Source of the DNA: Nitriliruptoraceae bacterium
Lineage (GTDB): Bacteria; Actinomycetota; Nitriliruptoria; Nitriliruptorales; Nitriliruptoraceae
NCBI GenBank assembly: GCA_007121975.1
Contig: SKJO01000353.1
Coordinates: forward strand, 1 to 5,886
DNA length: 5,886 bases
Direction: 5' to 3'
Part shown: positions 1 through 5,191 of the stretch, in pieces
Numbering within the stretch: the stretch's first letter is position 1
How the letters are laid out: every line of letters starts with the position of its first letter
Notes under the pieces: model-generated
Seen by the model: the letters and a program-made list of their open reading frames with translations, nothing else
Database searches by the model: none
What the model was told of the DNA's origin: nothing
Position numbers and translations under genes: made by a program

Positions 1-407
1 CCGTCGAGGCGCTCGCGGTGGAACGGTGCGTGCATCATGCGCCGGTGGCGCAGGTGGATCGGTTCCTCGTTGGTCAGCAGGCCCTCGCCGAGGACCTTGC
101 GCATGCGGTCGAAGCCGACCCCCTTGGCGAACGAGCGGGTGGCACGTACCAGCACCGTGTCGACCATCTCGGGGGCGAACATGCCGAGGAACAGCTGGCC
201 GTTGAGGCTGAACGACACCGCGTCGCCGTAGCGGCGGTGCAGGTCGAGCAGGAACGCCGGGGTGTCGGCCAGGAACCTCGCCAGGGTCACTCCGGGCACC
301 GTCAGGCCCGGGCCGGGCGGCAGCTCGCCCGGGTAGGTGCGCCGGCTGAGCGGCGGGGGCAGCGGCGCATACGAGTCGGGGCGAGGAGCGGTGAACGCGC
401 GTGCCAT
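1..407 (-). CDS. Cytochrome P450, N-terminal part (runs off left edge)
   Basis: The start is the ATG at 407-405, and 135 codons are visible before the edge, so most of the gene (I-helix, ExxR and heme-Cys loop) lies outside the window. P450s are heme monooxygenases that usually hydroxylate or epoxidise small hydrophobic molecules using electrons from a ferredoxin or reductase. Three things show the family. There is a proline-rich entry segment (LPPGPGLTVPG, residues 29-39). A beta-1 region follows (RRYGDAVSFSLNG, 58-70). The C-helix region GEGLLTNEEPIHLRHRR (107-123) leads into MMHAPFHRERL, with H118 and R122 at the places that normally contact the heme propionates. No membrane anchor is visible, so it should be soluble. 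A GGGAGA ribosome site (plus bases 414-419) sits 6 bases upstream of the ATG. The gene is divergent from the DUF2252 gene. The CYP family and substrate cannot be told from this part. Confidence 0.85.
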   Translation of the reverse strand, partial: MARAFTAPRPDSYAPLPPPLSRRTYPGELPPGPGLTVPGVTLARFLADTPAFLLDLHRRYGDAVSFSLNGQLFLGMFAPEMVDTVLVRATRSFAKGVGFDRMRKVLGEGLLTNEEPIHLRHRRMMHAPFHRERLD

Positions 408-590
408 GGTGGGTCTCCCGGGCCGGGCGCACGAGAGGCGACCCCCACGGCCGCTGCCGGTGCGCTGCCCGACCACCGTACCGATCCGGTGCTGACTCAC
501 CCACGTCGAGGTGCCGTTGACCGGTGCGGCCGCGGGCCGGGCGTGCCAGACTGCCGGTTTCCCCCCACCTCGACGTCCGGAAGTCTGCGT
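408..590. promoter_or_regulatory. Divergent intergenic region between P450 and DUF2252 genes
   Basis: These 183 bases should hold the promoters of both flanking genes. For the P450 a TACGGT on the minus strand (plus 475-480) fits the loose actinobacterial -10 pattern TANNNT. For DUF2252 there is a TTGACC (517-522) and, too far away for a standard spacer, a CAGACT (547-552). Neither pair is convincing as a complete promoter. The region also holds a perfect 11-base inverted repeat (503-513 and 566-576), listed separately. A long reading frame runs through this region into the DUF2252 gene, but it lies opposite the P450 and its upstream part reads as non-protein-like sequence. Confidence 0.45.
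503..576. repeat. 11-base perfect inverted repeat, possible paired operator
   Basis: ACGTCGAGGTG at 503-513 is the exact reverse complement of CACCTCGACGT at 566-576. The arms are separated by 52 bases and their centres are 63 bases apart, about six turns of B-DNA. The right arm ends 2 bases before the GGAAG ribosome site of the DUF2252 gene. The pair could be a two-site operator for a dimeric regulator or, if both arms are transcribed, the stem of a leader hairpin. The word resembles common Asp-Val-Glu-Val coding sequence in this genome (a similar string occurs at about 1033), so chance is possible. Confidence 0.35.
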
Positions 591-1994
591 ATGCCCCGTA
601 TGCCGCATGAGTCGCCGTCCGAGCTCGCCGAGCGCGGCAGAGCCGAACGTCAGCGCGTCGGCCGGCGCTCGCATGCCACGGTGCTGCACGAGCACCGGGT
701 GGACCCGATCGCGGTGCTCGCCGCCCAGCACGACGCTCGGGTGCCCGAGCTGCTCGGACTGCGCTACGCGCGCATGGCGGTCTCGCCGTTCACCTTCCTG
801 CGCGGGTCGGCGGCGGTGATGGCGGCCGATCTCGCGCGCACCCCGACGACCACGCTCGAGACCCAACTGTGCGGCGACGCGCACCTGCTCAACATCGAGA
901 CCTTCGCTACCCCCGAGCGGCGGCTGGTGTTCGACGTCACCGACTTCGACGAGACCATCCGCGGACCCTTCGAGTGGGACCTCAAGCGGCTGGCGACCTC
1001 GTTCGTTCTCGCCGCGCGGGATCGCGGCAAGGACGTCGAGGTGGCGGACGAGGCGGTGTTCGCCTGCCTCACCAGCTACCGCGCGACGCTGCACGAGCTC
1101 GCCGAGTCCGACGTGCTCGACGTGTGGTACGCGAGCGTGGGCGAGCGCGACGTGCTCGACGTGCTCGGTGCACCGTGTGTTGACGGTGAGCTTGGTGAGC
1201 TCGGCGAGGATCTGCTCGACACCACCACCGAGGTCTTCGCCAAGGCCCGCCGCCGGACCAGCAAGCGGGCCGCCCGGCGGTTGACCGAGGAGGTCGACGG
1301 CCGGCTGCAGATGCGCGAGGACCCGCCCGTGCTCTCCCGCGAGGTGCTGCCCGACGACCGGCGTGAGCTGGCCACCCACTACCTCGAGACCTACCAGGCC
1401 AGCCTGCCGGTGCACCGCCGACGCCTGCTCGCGCGCTTCGAGGTGGTGGACGTCGCCCGTCGGGTGGTGGGCGTGGGCAGCGTGGGTACCCGCTGCTACG
1501 TCATCCTGCTGCACGGCCGCGACGACGACGATCCGCTGGTGCTGCAGCTCAAGGAGGCGGGGCCCTCGGTGCTCGAACCGCACCTCGACACGGTCGCGCC
1601 GCGGCCCCACGGTCGTCGGGTCGTCGAGGGCCAGCGCACGATGCAGACGGTCAGCGACATCTTCCTCGGCTGGCTCACGGCGGTCGGCCCTGATGGCGTC
1701 GAGCGTGACTTCTACGTGCGGCAGTTCCGCGACATGAAGGGACGGATCGACCTCGACGAACTCGATACCCGTGGACTGGTGGCCTACGCGCGGCTGTGCG
1801 GTCGGCTGCTGGCCGATGCCCATGCGCGTGGCGGCCCACCCCGGCTGCTGGCCAGCTACCTCGGCGGCAGCGACGGGTTCGTGGAGGCGATCATCCGCTT
1901 CGCCCACGACTACGCGGAGGTCACCGAGCGCGACCATCAGGCGCTGCTCGATGCCATCGCCGATGGGCGTCTGCCCGCTGAATCCGGGGGCTGA
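591..1994 (+). CDS. DUF2252 family protein (467 aa, full length)
   Basis: Family membership is clear from several signatures: RYARMAVSPFTFLRGSAAVM near residue 60; CGDAHLLN (94-101); LVFDVTDFDET (112-122) followed by GPFEWDLKRLATS; VVGVGSVGTRCYV (292-304); LVLQLKEA (316-323); VVEGQRTMQTVSDIFLGW; DFYVRQFRDMKG; and LLADAHARGG near the C-terminus. The length is typical and the frame is intact. No biochemical function is established for the family that I know of. The protein has no signal peptide or membrane segment, so it is probably cytoplasmic. GDAHLLN plus DFDE resemble the catalytic and metal-binding loops of aminoglycoside-type kinases, and GVGSVG plus LQLKEA resemble their glycine loop and lysine strand, but in permuted order (see findings). 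I chose the ATG at 591 because GGAAG (579-583) lies 7 bases upstream; the ATG at 600 is an alternative. Upstream in-frame sequence was rejected because it is antisense to the P450. The gene stands alone or leads into the helical-protein gene 143 bases downstream. Confidence 0.93.
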   Translation: MPRMPHESPSELAERGRAERQRVGRRSHATVLHEHRVDPIAVLAAQHDARVPELLGLRYARMAVSPFTFLRGSAAVMAADLARTPTTTLETQLCGDAHLLNIETFATPERRLVFDVTDFDETIRGPFEWDLKRLATSFVLAARDRGKDVEVADEAVFACLTSYRATLHELAESDVLDVWYASVGERDVLDVLGAPCVDGELGELGEDLLDTTTEVFAKARRRTSKRAARRLTEEVDGRLQMREDPPVLSREVLPDDRRELATHYLETYQASLPVHRRRLLARFEVVDVARRVVGVGSVGTRCYVILLHGRDDDDPLVLQLKEAGPSVLEPHLDTVAPRPHGRRVVEGQRTMQTVSDIFLGWLTAVGPDGVERDFYVRQFRDMKGRIDLDELDTRGLVAYARLCGRLLADAHARGGPPRLLASYLGGSDGFVEAIIRFAHDYAEVTERDHQALLDAIADGRLPAESGG

Positions 1995-2035
1995 GCGCTG
2001 CGCGGGGGGCTTCGGGCTCGACCGGGACGTCCGCG

Positions 2036-2044
2036 TTGTCCACA
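2036..2044 (+). other. DnaA-box-like 9-mer (TTGTCCACA)
   Basis: The site exactly matches the high-GC actinobacterial DnaA box as known from Streptomyces. It is single: I saw no second copy in the window, and no replication gene or AT-rich stretch is nearby, so this is not an origin. It could be an isolated DnaA binding site, or chance. Confidence 0.3.
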
Positions 2045-2121
2045 GCCCCGGGCACGTCCAGGGGTCGCGGGCACCGGGCACCCGTAGGCTGCCCGCCGGT
2101 CGCATCCGTTGCGGACCGTCC

Positions 2122-2130
2122 GGGGAGGTG
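2122..2130 (+). promoter_or_regulatory. Strong ribosome binding site of the helical-protein gene
   Basis: GGGGAGGTG ends 7 bases before the ATG at 2138; the core GGAGG (2124-2128) is 9 bases away. This decides the start: an in-frame upstream start at 2036 has no such site and would add about 34 low-complexity residues unlike the conserved N-terminus that begins at MTVEERRR. Confidence 0.75.
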
Positions 2131-2137
2131 TCACCCT

Positions 2138-2968
2138 ATGACCGTCGAGGAACGTCGTCGCATGGCCCTGCACCGCGCCATCGTGGATGCCTGGGGTCAG
2201 GAGGTCGCGGACACCTTGTTCGAGCTGGTGGCACCTTCCGGGCATGAGCTCGCCACACGGGCCGACATCGAGATGATCCTCGAGGCCATCGAGGCCATGG
2301 ACCGCCGCTGGCAGGAGCAGCACGCGGCGAGTGAGGCCCGCTGGCAGGAGCGCTTCGAGGCCATGTACGCACGCCTCGAGCGGAGCGAACGCCAGATGCA
2401 GGAGCTCTTCCGGGTGAGCGAGGAGCGGTCGCGGGAGCGCTTCGAGGCCGGCGAAGCGCGGTCGCAGGAGCGTTCTGACGTCAGTGACCAGCGGTCGCAG
2501 GAGCGTTTCGACGTCAGTGACCAGCGGTCGCGGGAGCGCTTCGAGGCCAGCGAGAAGCGGGCGCAGCAGCGGCATGAGGAGAGCGAGGCCCGCTGGCAGG
2601 AACGCTTCGAGGCCACGTATGCACGGCTCGAGCGGAGCGAACGCCAGATGCAGGAGCTCTTCCGGGTGAGCGAGGAGCGGTCGCGGGAGCGTTTCGAGGC
2701 CAGTGAGTCGCGGGCGCAGCAGCGGCATGAGGAGAGCGAGGCTCGCTGGCAGGAGCGTTTCGAGGCCAGTGAGTCGCGGGCGCAGCAGCGCCACGAGGAC
2801 AGCGAGGCCCGCTGGAGCACGCAGCTCGAGTCCGTCGAGCACCGGCTGACGGCGGCCTTCGAGCGGGGCCTGCGCGACGCGATCACCACCCAGACCCGCA
2901 CCCTGGTGTTCTCCCAGCTCGGTGCCGTGGTGGTGATCGCCGGGCTCGCGTTCGGGCTCAGTGGCTGA
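2138..2968 (+). CDS. Tail-anchored, hendecad-repeat helical protein (276 aa)
   Basis: I recognise no named gene. Residues 1-50 form a small helical domain (ALHRAIVDAWGQEVADTLFELV, then ELATRADIEMI) that resembles the N-terminus of small uncharacterised actinobacterial coiled-coil proteins with an ADTLME-like and ATRADI-like core. Residues 57-235 are all repeat: thirteen 11-residue units of the type R-[WSA]-Q-E-R-F-E-A-S-E-x and two 18-residue units RLERSERQMQELFRVSEE (79-96 and 163-180). After a short linker, LVFSQLGAVVVIAGLAFGL (256-274) is a hydrophobic C-terminal anchor with almost no tail, so the long Arg/Glu-rich rod should project into the cytoplasm from the membrane. The 11 and 11+7 periods suit a nearly straight or slightly right-handed coiled coil or a charged single helix. 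The role is unknown; a scaffold or membrane-tethered spacer is only inference. The 3' end overlaps the convergent hydrolase gene by 11 bases. Confidence 0.85.
   Translation: MTVEERRRMALHRAIVDAWGQEVADTLFELVAPSGHELATRADIEMILEAIEAMDRRWQEQHAASEARWQERFEAMYARLERSERQMQELFRVSEERSRERFEAGEARSQERSDVSDQRSQERFDVSDQRSRERFEASEKRAQQRHEESEARWQERFEATYARLERSERQMQELFRVSEERSRERFEASESRAQQRHEESEARWQERFEASESRAQQRHEDSEARWSTQLESVEHRLTAAFERGLRDAITTQTRTLVFSQLGAVVVIAGLAFGLSG
2333..2449 (+). repeat. 117-base internal direct repeat, copy 1
   Basis: This segment matches 2585-2701 at a constant offset of 252 bases (84 codons) with 5 mismatches in 117 by my reading; the central stretch of about 65 bases is identical. It encodes two half-unit boundaries plus the first 18-residue unit. 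Only one of the five differences changes an amino acid (Met76 versus Thr160). Confidence 0.85.
2458..2523 (+). repeat. Two tandem 33-base units (one hendecad each)
   Basis: Bases 2458-2490 and 2491-2523 are adjacent copies differing at two positions. They encode the consecutive 11-residue units ending in DVSDQ (residues 108-118 and 119-129). The near-identity at DNA level points to recent unit duplication. Confidence 0.85.
2585..2701 (+). repeat. 117-base internal direct repeat, copy 2
   Basis: This is the second copy of the segment at 2333-2449. It encodes residues 150-188, including the second 18-residue unit (163-180). The copy spacing of 84 residues equals one 18-residue unit plus six 11-residue units, so the helical phase is conserved across the duplication. 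Confidence 0.85.
2686..2815 (+). repeat. 66-base tandem repeat (double hendecad)
   Basis: Bases 2686-2724 and 2752-2790 are identical over 39 bases at a 66-base offset, and similarity continues to about 2815. Each 22-residue unit pairs an F-type hendecad (ERFEASES) with an H-type one (QQRHEESEA or QQRHEDSEA). A more diverged relative of the unit begins near 2537. Confidence 0.8.
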
Positions 2969-3884
2969 GGAAGTCGCGCAGCACCTGGGTGTAGCGCTCC
3001 GGCTCGTTGAGGTACGGGAAGTGCCCGAGCCCCTCGAAGGTGACCACCTGCGCGTCGGGGTAGGTGTCGCGCAGCATGGTCCGCAGCTCCGGGGCGACCA
3101 GCGGGTCGTTGTCGGCCTCGATCAGCGGGATGTCGCGGTCCTCGAGCGGTGCCGGCTCGACCTCGAACGGGTCGATCACCGCGCGGTAGCGGGCCACGAA
3201 CTGCGCCTTGCTCATGGCTCCGTGCCCCTGCTCGAGCAGGTAGGCGGCGACCAGGGGGTCACCCCCGGCGGCCGGCACCACCTCGGCCTCGATGTTGCTG
3301 CGGAAGGCACCGAGCACCAGCCACTCGGGGATCACCGGCAGCAGCGTCCCGAGCACCCGGTTGTCGGCGCGGATGACGTCGTTGGGCGGGAAGGTGTTGG
3401 CGAACACCGCTCGGTCGATGCGCTGCGGATGCTGCTGCACCAGGTACTGCGCGAGGTAGCCGCCGAGCGACGAGCCGACCACCGAGGTGGTGGCCAGCTG
3501 CTCGGCGTCGAGCACGGCGAGCACCCCGTCGGCCAGGCCGCGCAGCGAGGGCACCGGCGGGTAGGTCACCGCCACCACCGTGTGGGTGTCGGCCAGCGCC
3601 TCGAGCTGCTGGAAGAAGATGTCGTACGCACCACCCATGCCGTGCAGGAACAGCACCGGCGGGCCGCTGCCCAGCACCACGTAGTCGAAGACCTCGCCGT
3701 CGACCTCGACCTGCGCCGGCTGATGCTCGGCGCGGAAGGCGGTCAGCGAGGCCTGCGTGTCGCCATCCACCTCGGCGTACAGCGCGTCGAAGCCCGGGTC
3801 GGAGACGGGGACGAGGGAGAGCGCGATCACGCCGACCACCAGCACCCCGCCCGCGATCGCTGCCACGCGACGTCCCGTGCTCAT
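2958..3884 (-). CDS. Membrane-anchored alpha/beta hydrolase (308 aa)
   Basis: This is a serine hydrolase of the alpha/beta fold, the superfamily of esterases, lipases and C-C hydrolases. An N-terminal segment (RRVAAIAGGVLVVGVIALSLV, about residues 5-25) follows a short basic start and has no lipobox, so it is a signal anchor or an uncleaved signal peptide placing the enzyme outside the membrane. The core shows VLFLHGMGG (H81-G85, oxyanion loop), the nucleophile elbow GSSLGG with Ser139, Asp260 in DNDPLVAPE, and His288 in GLGHFPYLNEP, which gives a complete Ser-Asp-His triad. The C-terminus LRDFLSH is normal for the family. The start at 3884 is supported by CACCTCCC on the plus strand (GGGAGGTG on the coding strand) 4 bases away; longer in-frame extensions reach into the divergent PLP gene. 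The gene is convergent with, and overlaps, the helical-protein gene. The substrate cannot be predicted. Confidence 0.9.
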   Translation of the reverse strand: MSTGRRVAAIAGGVLVVGVIALSLVPVSDPGFDALYAEVDGDTQASLTAFRAEHQPAQVEVDGEVFDYVVLGSGPPVLFLHGMGGAYDIFFQQLEALADTHTVVAVTYPPVPSLRGLADGVLAVLDAEQLATTSVVGSSLGGYLAQYLVQQHPQRIDRAVFANTFPPNDVIRADNRVLGTLLPVIPEWLVLGAFRSNIEAEVVPAAGGDPLVAAYLLEQGHGAMSKAQFVARYRAVIDPFEVEPAPLEDRDIPLIEADNDPLVAPELRTMLRDTYPDAQVVTFEGLGHFPYLNEPERYTQVLRDFLSH

Positions 3885-3888
3885 CGCG

Positions 3889-3896
3889 CACCTCCC
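3889..3896 (-). promoter_or_regulatory. Ribosome binding site of the hydrolase gene
   Basis: On the coding strand this reads GGGAGGTG, with the GGAGG core (3891-3895) 6 bases before the ATG at 3884-3882. It sets the start and excludes the longer open frame that extends to 4124. Confidence 0.75.
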
Positions 3897-3929
3897 GCAG
3901 CTGCGCCGGTTGTCGACGGCCTCGAGCCT

Positions 3930-3949
3930 ACGTGCCGGACCGGCCACGT
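3930..3949. promoter_or_regulatory. Imperfect inverted repeat in a divergent promoter region
   Basis: ACGTG and CACGT flank an inner CCGG-A-CCGG, giving two nested but slightly offset dyads within 20 bases. It lies roughly in the middle of the 112 bases between the hydrolase start (3884) and the PLP-enzyme start (3997), where an operator serving both genes would be expected. No regulator gene is present in the window. Short GC-rich dyads are common by chance in such DNA. Confidence 0.3.
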
Positions 3950-3996
3950 CTGGTGCCGAGTTGCCCCCGTGCGCGGCGTCGAGCACGCTTGCGCGC

Positions 3997-5142
3997 ATGG
4001 ACCCTGACGCGACCACCTCCGAGCACCCGGCCACGACCGCGATCCAGTCGGGCCGTGGCGCCGCCCTGCCCGGGCGCCCGCTGAGCGTGGCACCGGGTCT
4101 GGCTTCGAGCTTCCGGCTCGGCAACGGCGAGGTGCCGGGTGAGGCCCGGTCCTATGCCCGTGGGGATGCGACCGAGGGCTGCGAGGCGCTCGAGTCGGTG
4201 ATCGGGCAGCTCGAGGGCGGCACCGCGGTGGCCTTCGCCTCGGGCATGGCGGCGATCGCCGCAGCGATGGACCACGTGCGTCCCGGTGGCCGGCTGGTCG
4301 TGCCCGACACCTGCTACCAGGGCACCTCGGCGCTGGCGGAGCACGTCGCACGGACCCGCGGCGCGCAGCTCACCCACCTCGAGCCGTCCGACACGGCCGG
4401 CTGGCTGGCGGCGCTGCGCACCGACGACGTGGTGCTGCTCGAGTCGCCGACCAACCCCCTGCTGCGGGTGGCCGACCTGCCCGCCATCTGCGCGGCGGAC
4501 CCCACCCGCCGTGCGGTCCTGGTCGTGGACAGCACCCTGGCCACGCCGCTCAACCAGCAGCCGCTTGGCCTCGGCGCGGACGTGGTGGTGCACAGCGCCA
4601 CCAAGGCGATCGGCGGGCACGCCGACCTGGTGCTGGGCGTGGCCGTGGCCCGTCAGCCCGAGCTGATCGGCGCACTGCGCACCCACCGGACCCTGCACGG
4701 GGCGGTGCCCGGGGCGATGGAGACCTTCCTGGCGACCCGGGGCGTACGCACGCTGCCCCTTCGCCACGAGCGGGCGCAGGCCAACGCCAGCACGCTGGCC
4801 GCGCGCCTCGAGCAGCATCCGGTGGTGACCGTCGTGCACTACCCGGGGCTGGCCTCCCACCCCGATCACGCGCTGGCGGATGCCTCCCTGGCCGGGTTCG
4901 GGTCGGTGCTGTCCTTCGAGCTCGACGGCGATGCGGCCACCGCCGATCGGTTCTGCGCCACGCTGCGACGCATCGTGCACGCGACCAGCCTCGGCGGGGT
5001 CGAGTCCACCCTCGAGCGTCGTGCGGCGGTCCCCGGCCAGGAGCACCTGCCTCCCACGCTGCTGCGCCTGGCGGTGGGGTGCGAGCACGTCGAGGATCTC
5101 TGGGCCGACCTGACCTCGGCGCTCGCCGCCGCCACCGCCTGA
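3997..5142 (+). CDS. PLP-dependent Cys/Met metabolism enzyme, cystathionine gamma-lyase-like (381 aa)
   Basis: The family contains cystathionine gamma-synthase, beta-lyase and gamma-lyase and methionine gamma-lyase, which make or break C-S bonds in transsulfuration. Visible signatures are Y53 and R55 (cofactor phosphate contacts from the partner subunit), ASGMAA (81-86, phosphate loop), Y107 in DTCYQGT (ring stacking), ESPTNPLLRVADL, D178 in VVDSTLATPL (pyridine nitrogen), K203 in HSATKAIGGH (Schiff base), TSLGGVES (330-337) and R357 in LLRLAVGCE (substrate carboxylate). The length is normal. GGVES and the actinobacterial style of GAVPGAMETFLATRG favour a gamma-lyase, but synthase activity cannot be excluded. 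Odd points: the usual NPT after Y-x-R is DAT (57-59), and VDNT is VDST. The ATG at 3997 has no clear Shine-Dalgarno sequence, so the transcript may be leaderless; a TTG at 3961 is a weak alternative. It is divergent from the hydrolase and 49 bases upstream of the cupin. Confidence 0.9.
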   Translation: MDPDATTSEHPATTAIQSGRGAALPGRPLSVAPGLASSFRLGNGEVPGEARSYARGDATEGCEALESVIGQLEGGTAVAFASGMAAIAAAMDHVRPGGRLVVPDTCYQGTSALAEHVARTRGAQLTHLEPSDTAGWLAALRTDDVVLLESPTNPLLRVADLPAICAADPTRRAVLVVDSTLATPLNQQPLGLGADVVVHSATKAIGGHADLVLGVAVARQPELIGALRTHRTLHGAVPGAMETFLATRGVRTLPLRHERAQANASTLAARLEQHPVVTVVHYPGLASHPDHALADASLAGFGSVLSFELDGDAATADRFCATLRRIVHATSLGGVESTLERRAAVPGQEHLPPTLLRLAVGCEHVEDLWADLTSALAAATA

Positions 5143-5157
5143 GCACGGCCCCGCGAG

Positions 5158-5163
5158 TAGGGT
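5158..5163 (+). promoter_or_regulatory. Possible -10 element for the cupin gene
   Basis: TAGGGT fits TANNNT and lies 28 bases before the cupin ATG, in the 49-base gap after the PLP gene. There is no recognisable -35. The cupin could instead be transcribed only as the second gene of an operon. Confidence 0.25.
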
Positions 5164-5191
5164 GGGTCGGGCCAGAGCAAAGGCAGCGTCG

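Larger units (their letters stand above)
1995..2137. other. Intergenic gap between DUF2252 and helical-protein genes
   Basis: The 143 bases contain a perfect TTGTCCACA (2036-2044), a TAGGCT (2085-2090) that fits a TANNNT -10 element 48 bases before the next start codon, and a weak hairpin CGGGCA/TGCCCG (2075-2080 with 2090-2095) that overlaps it. There is no -35 match at normal spacing and no hairpin followed by a T-run, so I see no intrinsic terminator. The downstream gene may be read from its own promoter here or by read-through from the DUF2252 gene. Confidence 0.4.

Noticed and set aside
18..590. Long N-terminal extension of the DUF2252 reading frame
   Set aside because: Bases 1-407 encode a clear P450 on the other strand, and the extended frame reads as low-complexity sequence. 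DUF2252 similarity begins after the ATG at 591.
2476..2483. TGACGTCA palindrome
   Set aside because: It lies inside the hendecad coding repeat and arises from the codons for Ser-Asp-Val-Ser. The neighbouring repeat copy has CGACGTCA, so it is not a conserved site.
2458..2815. Regular repeats as a CRISPR array
   Set aside because: The units are contiguous without unique spacers, are multiples of three, and keep one open reading frame with a helical pattern.
1937..2842. A 301-codon minus-strand frame rich in Leu-Pro-Leu repeats opposite the helical protein
   Set aside because: Its repeats mirror the plus-strand hendecads base for base. The plus strand has a strong ribosome site, a recognisable N-terminal domain and a membrane anchor, while this frame has none of these.
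2961..4007. A 348-codon plus-strand frame opposite the hydrolase
   Set aside because: The minus strand has a full Ser-Asp-His triad, a signal anchor and a ribosome site. The plus frame is His/Gly/Arg-rich without any recognisable domain.
5147..5173. GGCCC/GGGCC hairpin after the PLP gene as a terminator
   Set aside because: The stem is only 5 base pairs with a 17-base loop and there is no T-run, which is expected by chance in such GC-rich DNA.
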